Of a DNA stretch of 27,474 bases, positions 24,345-27,474 are shown one piece after another (within the stretch, counting starts at the first letter, position 1; every line of letters begins with the position of its first letter). A model generated the notes under the pieces. The model saw nothing but the letters and a program-made list of their open reading frames with translations. It searched no databases and was not told where the DNA came from. Both the position numbers and the translations under genes were made by a program. This DNA comes from an uncultured Loktanella sp. GTDB lineage: Bacteria > Pseudomonadota > Alphaproteobacteria > Rhodobacterales > Rhodobacteraceae. Where the stretch lies: contig CAJXTP010000009.1 in NCBI GenBank assembly GCA_913061335.1, forward strand, positions 1-27,474, given 5' to 3'.

Positions 24345-24878
24345 TTATCCCTTGTTTGTATTTTTATCGCCAGTCGTACCGCTGGCTGATTGGTGGTTAG
24401 TGTCGTGTATTGTTACGAGCGTAGTGAACCAATGTTCTTCGAGGTTCGGACCTTCCCCGATCCTATCCACGACCGTAAACATACCTGGTTCATGGAGCGG
24501 CGTCAAAACGCCGTGCCACGTATTGCGGTGATAGTTGACCCCCTGCCCCGCCGTCGTGACGAACGCACGTGGCTGACCCGGCTGGCCATCGTTGTCAGGT
24601 GCGACAACAACAACAAACGGGTCCATCGACATTGGGATGAACGCTTGGCTCCCCTCGGGGTGCCGTTCCATCATATCCAGCATGATCGGGAAATTGCGCG
24701 GCTCGGCCTTAAACAAGCTGATGCCGGCGGTCCCGTCAGCGAAATCAAGGGCCGCACGGTCGTGATATCGACCGCACATGCCTTGATTGATCATTTTGTC
24801 CGGCGCGCCAGTCACATCCAACACATCCCCAAACGGGGCAAATGCGGCATGTGTCAGTGGCTCGAGGATCAGACTCAT
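24345..24878 (-). CDS. allA: Ureidoglycolate lyase (AllA)
   Basis: Splits ureidoglycolate into glyoxylate and urea, the last step of urate/allantoin breakdown. It has 177 residues, close to the family's usual 160-175. The AllA cupin-like pattern is present: LEPLTHAAFAPFGDVLD at the start, MMERHPEGSQAFIPM in the centre, VNYHRNTWHGVLTPL (metal-linked histidine region) and a C-terminal EEHW. ATG 24878 overlaps the upstream fusion gene's stop as ATGA (24875-24878), showing translational coupling. The glyoxylate produced is the substrate of the nearby bhc pathway. The enzyme is cytosolic. I see no truncation or frameshift. Confidence 0.93.
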   Translation of the reverse strand: MSLILEPLTHAAFAPFGDVLDVTGAPDKMINQGMCGRYHDRAALDFADGTAGISLFKAEPRNFPIMLDMMERHPEGSQAFIPMSMDPFVVVVAPDNDGQPGQPRAFVTTAGQGVNYHRNTWHGVLTPLHEPGMFTVVDRIGEGPNLEEHWFTTLVTIHDTNHQSASGTTGDKNTNKG

Positions 24879-26287
24879 TGGGCAAACTTCTCAATTAGAC
24901 GCAGCTCTGCGATGCGCTCAACTTGACGGCAGGCTTCGGCAAATTCTGTTTCGCGGTCGTTGTCGATACGGCGCTGGAATGCGGCAATGATCGACGCCTT
25001 GTTATTGTCACGCACGGCAATGATGAACGGGAAGCCATATTTAGTCGTATACGTATCATTCATTTCGGTCAGCTGCGCACGCTCGCTATCGGTCAAAGAA
25101 TCCAACCCAACAGAGGCTTGCTCTGCAGTGGATTCTGCGGTCAAACGGTTTGCGGTGGCCAACTTACCCGCCAAATCAGGGTGTGCGGTCAACACGCCAA
25201 GGCGCTGTGTTTCAGTCGCTGTGCGGAAAATACGGGCCAACGCATTATGAACGCCAGCCGCGTTGTTATGTGTCGGACCCAGTTCCAGCGCGTGCGCGCC
25301 CGTTGCAATCCAAGGACTATGCTCAAAGATGCCGCCAAACTCGGCGACAAATGTGTCGTGATCCATGTCGGATGGCTGCTGCCTCGTCACAGGCGGATGC
25401 TGCTGCGCCCAATGGTCGGCAATTTGTTCACGTGTGGCAAACCAGACATCATCATGCGATTTGAAATGTGCGATTGCGCGGCGCAAAGCGGCGGCACGAC
25501 CCGGACGGCCAATGATCCGACAATGCAGACCGATTGACAGGATTTTAGGCTGACCTGCGTTTCCTTCAGCGTAAAGTTCATCAAAGCTGTCCTTAAGATA
25601 GCTTTCGAACTGCGCGCCGTTGGTGAACCCCGCCTGAATACCAAACCGCATGTCGTTGCAGTCCATCGTATAGGGCACGATCAACTGATCAGTTTTACCA
25701 AAGCGGGTCCAATAGGGCAGATCATCGCTATAGCTATCTGCAACATAAGCGAACTGGTTTGTCTCAGCGGCAAGGCGAACCGTGTTGTTGGAACAACGAC
25801 CTGTGTACCAGCCGCGCGGCGGGGTGCCGACGACTTCAGTGTGCAAACGAATAGCCTCTGCGATCTGGGCGCGCTCTTGGTCCTCGGGCATGTCTTTGTG
25901 CTCGACCCATTTCAGGCCGTGGCTGGCGATTTCCCACCCTGATGCCTTCATAGCGGCGACTTGGCTTGGTGCACGGGCCAAAGCAGACGCCACACCGTAA
26001 ACGGTCAACGGCAAATCACCGAGCATCCGGTGCACACGCCAAAACCCAGCGCGCGACCCATATTCGTAAAGAGATTCCATATTATGGTGCCGCATTCCGG
26101 GCCACGGCTGCGCGCCTGTGATCTCGGACAAAAATGCCTCAGACGCGGCGTCACCGTGTAACACGTTGTTTTCGCCACCCTCTTCGTAATTCAATACAAT
26201 TTGCACAGCAATTTTGGCGCCATTGGGCCAATTGGCCGCTGGTGGGTTTGCGCCGTATCCGGTCATGTCACGAGGGTAGCGGGTCAC
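24875..26287 (-). CDS. Bifunctional allantoinase (PuuE)/OHCU decarboxylase (UraD)
   Basis: Fusion protein of 470 residues. The N-terminal part (about 1-300) is a PuuE-type, polysaccharide-deacetylase-fold allantoinase: YPRDMTGYGANPP, LNYEEGGENNVLHGD, TPPRGWYTGRCSNNT and LSIGLHCRIIGRPGR. The C-terminal part (about 310-470) is an OHCU decarboxylase: FGGIFEHSPWIA, LTAHPDLAGK with the catalytic-type His, AESTAEQASVGLDSL with a conserved Glu, and FPFIIAVR. It would make allantoin from OHCU and open it to allantoate, two consecutive steps by one chain. GTG 26287 is chosen because AAGGAA is well placed upstream and family N termini begin there; the ORF extends 31 codons further without similarity. 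No allantoicase gene is in the window. Confidence 0.92.
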   Translation of the reverse strand: MTRYPRDMTGYGANPPAANWPNGAKIAVQIVLNYEEGGENNVLHGDAASEAFLSEITGAQPWPGMRHHNMESLYEYGSRAGFWRVHRMLGDLPLTVYGVASALARAPSQVAAMKASGWEIASHGLKWVEHKDMPEDQERAQIAEAIRLHTEVVGTPPRGWYTGRCSNNTVRLAAETNQFAYVADSYSDDLPYWTRFGKTDQLIVPYTMDCNDMRFGIQAGFTNGAQFESYLKDSFDELYAEGNAGQPKILSIGLHCRIIGRPGRAAALRRAIAHFKSHDDVWFATREQIADHWAQQHPPVTRQQPSDMDHDTFVAEFGGIFEHSPWIATGAHALELGPTHNNAAGVHNALARIFRTATETQRLGVLTAHPDLAGKLATANRLTAESTAEQASVGLDSLTDSERAQLTEMNDTYTTKYGFPFIIAVRDNNKASIIAAFQRRIDNDRETEFAEACRQVERIAELRLIEKFAQ

Positions 26288-26398
26288 ACGCACTTCCTTA
26301 TATATGTTAGTTAGTTGTAAACCAAAACAATGGCTGGCGCTTTCAAAAAAAATGCGAAGGAGCCTTTTGTAGACCGCCATACAACACGTTCCGCAGGA

Positions 26399-27319
26399 CT
26401 AAAGCGATATTGACGTATCATTGACTGCACCTGCGATCCGCTCAATGACGTATTCCATGAACAGGCGCGTTTTGGGGTCTTGCCGTTTGCGGTGGGTGAA
26501 CAGACAGGCCATCTGAATGGGTTCGGGCGGAGTTTTGACCGCGACTGGGATCAGGCGGCCAGCTTTAATATGCTCGGACACTTCAAAAATCGGTTTCAGC
26601 GCGATCCCGTTCCCCGACAAGGCCCAATCGGTCAAGACATCGCCGTCATCGGATTCGTAACGGCCTGCAACACGGACTTTTTGCGGACCTGCCTCGGTCA
26701 TCAACCGCCACTGAAATTCCGTCGCACCCGGAAACCGCAAGTTCAGACATTCATGACCGTCAGATACCAGTTCGTCACCCGATGCCGGATTGCCATATGC
26801 CTTGATATAGTCCGGCGATGCACACAGCACGCGCGCCACATCCGCAATCTTGCGCATTCGCAGGTTACTATCTTCGAGCGTGCCCAAAAAGAACGCAAGA
26901 TCAAGACCTTCCGTCGTCAGATCCACCTTGCGGTCGGTCAGCCGCAGCCGAATACTCACCTGCGGGTAGGTTGCCAAAAAACCCGGAACTTCAGGGGCGA
27001 TCAAGCGGCGACCAACACCCAATGGGGCGGCCACATACAATGATCCCTTAGGGTTTTCCGTGATGTTAACCACCTGCGCCTCGGCGTTTTCGACTGAGCC
27101 AAGTATTTCGCAGGCCCCGCCGTAAAACGCCTTGCCCTGCTCTGTTGGGGTCAGGCTACGGGTGGTGCGCTGAAACAACCGCACGCTCAAATGCATTTCC
27201 AATTGCGAAATACGCGACGACGTGACCGCTGGTGAAATGCGTAAATCACGCCCTGCGGCAGACATGCTGCCCAGCTCATAGACGCGGACAAAGGTGCGGA
27301 TGTTATCGAGGTATGACAT
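26399..27319 (-). CDS. LysR-family transcriptional regulator
   Basis: DNA-binding regulator of 306 residues. The winged helix lies at residues 1-60 (SMSAAGRDLRISPAVTSSRI is the helix-turn-helix, then LFQRTTRSLTPTEQG). It is followed by a long linker helix and a periplasmic-binding-like effector domain (about 90-300) without obvious deletions. It belongs to the AaeR/CrgA-like subgroup by the N terminus, but the inducer is not readable. It lies 111 bases upstream of the puuE-uraD operon on the same strand and is divergent from puuD, so regulation of urate catabolism is the likely role (inference). The gap 26288-26398 contains AT-rich sequence that may carry the operon promoter; I claim no specific site there. 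Confidence 0.9.
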   Translation of the reverse strand: MSYLDNIRTFVRVYELGSMSAAGRDLRISPAVTSSRISQLEMHLSVRLFQRTTRSLTPTEQGKAFYGGACEILGSVENAEAQVVNITENPKGSLYVAAPLGVGRRLIAPEVPGFLATYPQVSIRLRLTDRKVDLTTEGLDLAFFLGTLEDSNLRMRKIADVARVLCASPDYIKAYGNPASGDELVSDGHECLNLRFPGATEFQWRLMTEAGPQKVRVAGRYESDDGDVLTDWALSGNGIALKPIFEVSEHIKAGRLIPVAVKTPPEPIQMACLFTHRKRQDPKTRLFMEYVIERIAGAVNDTSISL

Positions 27320-27338
27320 TCTATTGCTTTTTTTGATG

Positions 27339-27365
27339 CTGCTTGGTTATTTGAGGTAATAGCAG
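27339..27365. promoter_or_regulatory. Possible LysR operator in the lysR-puuD gap
   Basis: CTGCT (27339-27343) and AGCAG (27361-27365) form an inverted repeat around an AT-rich 17-base core containing TATT-N6-AATA. It lies between the divergent lysR and puuD starts, where LysR regulators usually bind. The match is short, so this is only a suggestion. Confidence 0.3.
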
Positions 27366-27419
27366 AATAATAGGCCGTCGCCTAGGGTGGTGGGACTTGG
27401 ACCTTTGAAGGGGGCTGTC

Positions 27420-27474
27420 ATGTATGATCTAGCAATCGTTTGGGATTGGATCGCGTTTTCGGTGCGGTGGCTGC
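27420..27474 (+). CDS. puuD: Urate hydroxylase PuuD, N-terminal fragment
   Basis: An open frame starts at ATG 27420 and runs off the end of the window. The 18 visible residues (MYDLAIVWDWIAFSVRWL) resemble the start of PuuD, a membrane-bound urate oxidase with a C-terminal cytochrome c domain whose first helix typically reads like EWLxFxVRWLH. PuuD converts urate to 5-hydroxyisourate, the step feeding the OHCU decarboxylase coded nearby. AAGGGGG at about 27408-27414 could be its ribosome site. The call depends on 18 residues plus a strongly supporting context (divergent LysR, PuuE-UraD, AllA, NCS2). Confidence 0.65.
   Translation, partial: MYDLAIVWDWIAFSVRWL

Noticed and set aside
26288..26398. 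Terminator between lysR and the PuuE-UraD gene
   Set aside because: The T-run (minus strand) lacks a convincing GC-rich stem; only a 4-bp AAGG/CCTT pairing precedes it.

Overview
The window looks like one contig end of a marine Rhodobacterales (Roseobacter-group) alphaproteobacterium. This is inferred from gene content: DUF2794, an I78 inhibitor lipoprotein, a bhcRABCD cluster, an imuA-imuB-dnaE2 cassette, a SqrR/BigR-type sulfur operon and a PuuE-UraD fusion. Gene density is high, operons are short with ATGA overlaps, and I see no insertion sequence, prophage, tRNA or CRISPR array. The first 44 bases are not genomic. They read as an Illumina Nextera i7 index plus transposase adapter left on the contig.

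Layout. 45-4326: I78 inhibitor lipoprotein and DUF2794 protein (+), then an NlpC/P60 hydrolase coupled to an M17 aminopeptidase (-), a small Hpt-like protein (-), and a beta-carbonic anhydrase (+). 4388-5530: an MFS transporter. 5531-10325: a persulfide/sulfur module. A SqrR/BigR-like ArsR repressor (-) faces a six-gene + strand operon: two YeeE/YedE half transporters, an MBL-fold persulfide dioxygenase, a DUF442 sulfurtransferase, a SulP permease with STAS domain, and a rhodanese. 10349-15574: the mutagenic translesion cassette imuA-imuB-dnaE2 (-), with overlapping genes and a terminator at its end.

15723-21138: the beta-hydroxyaspartate cycle. The IclR regulator bhcR (-) is divergent from bhcA, bhcB, bhcC and bhcD (+), which end at a strong terminator. 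The bhcR-bhcA gap carries two TGAA-N7-TTCA palindromes that I propose as BhcR operators. 21328-22773: a small lipoprotein (+), a membrane-anchored LuxR-type regulator, and upstream of it a secreted PepSY-like protein ending in 33 consecutive aspartates followed by four EDD units (both -). 23024-27474: urate and allantoin catabolism. It holds a PuuE allantoinase/OHCU decarboxylase fusion, ureidoglycolate lyase and an NCS2 urate-type permease as one - strand operon, then a LysR regulator (-) and the first codons of a divergent PuuD urate hydroxylase (+).

How they connect. Ureidoglycolate lyase releases glyoxylate, and the beta-hydroxyaspartate cycle converts two glyoxylates into one C4 unit. 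The two pathways lie about 2 kb apart, so purine carbon could feed directly into the cycle. The least explained part is the poly-aspartate protein/membrane LuxR pair sitting between them.
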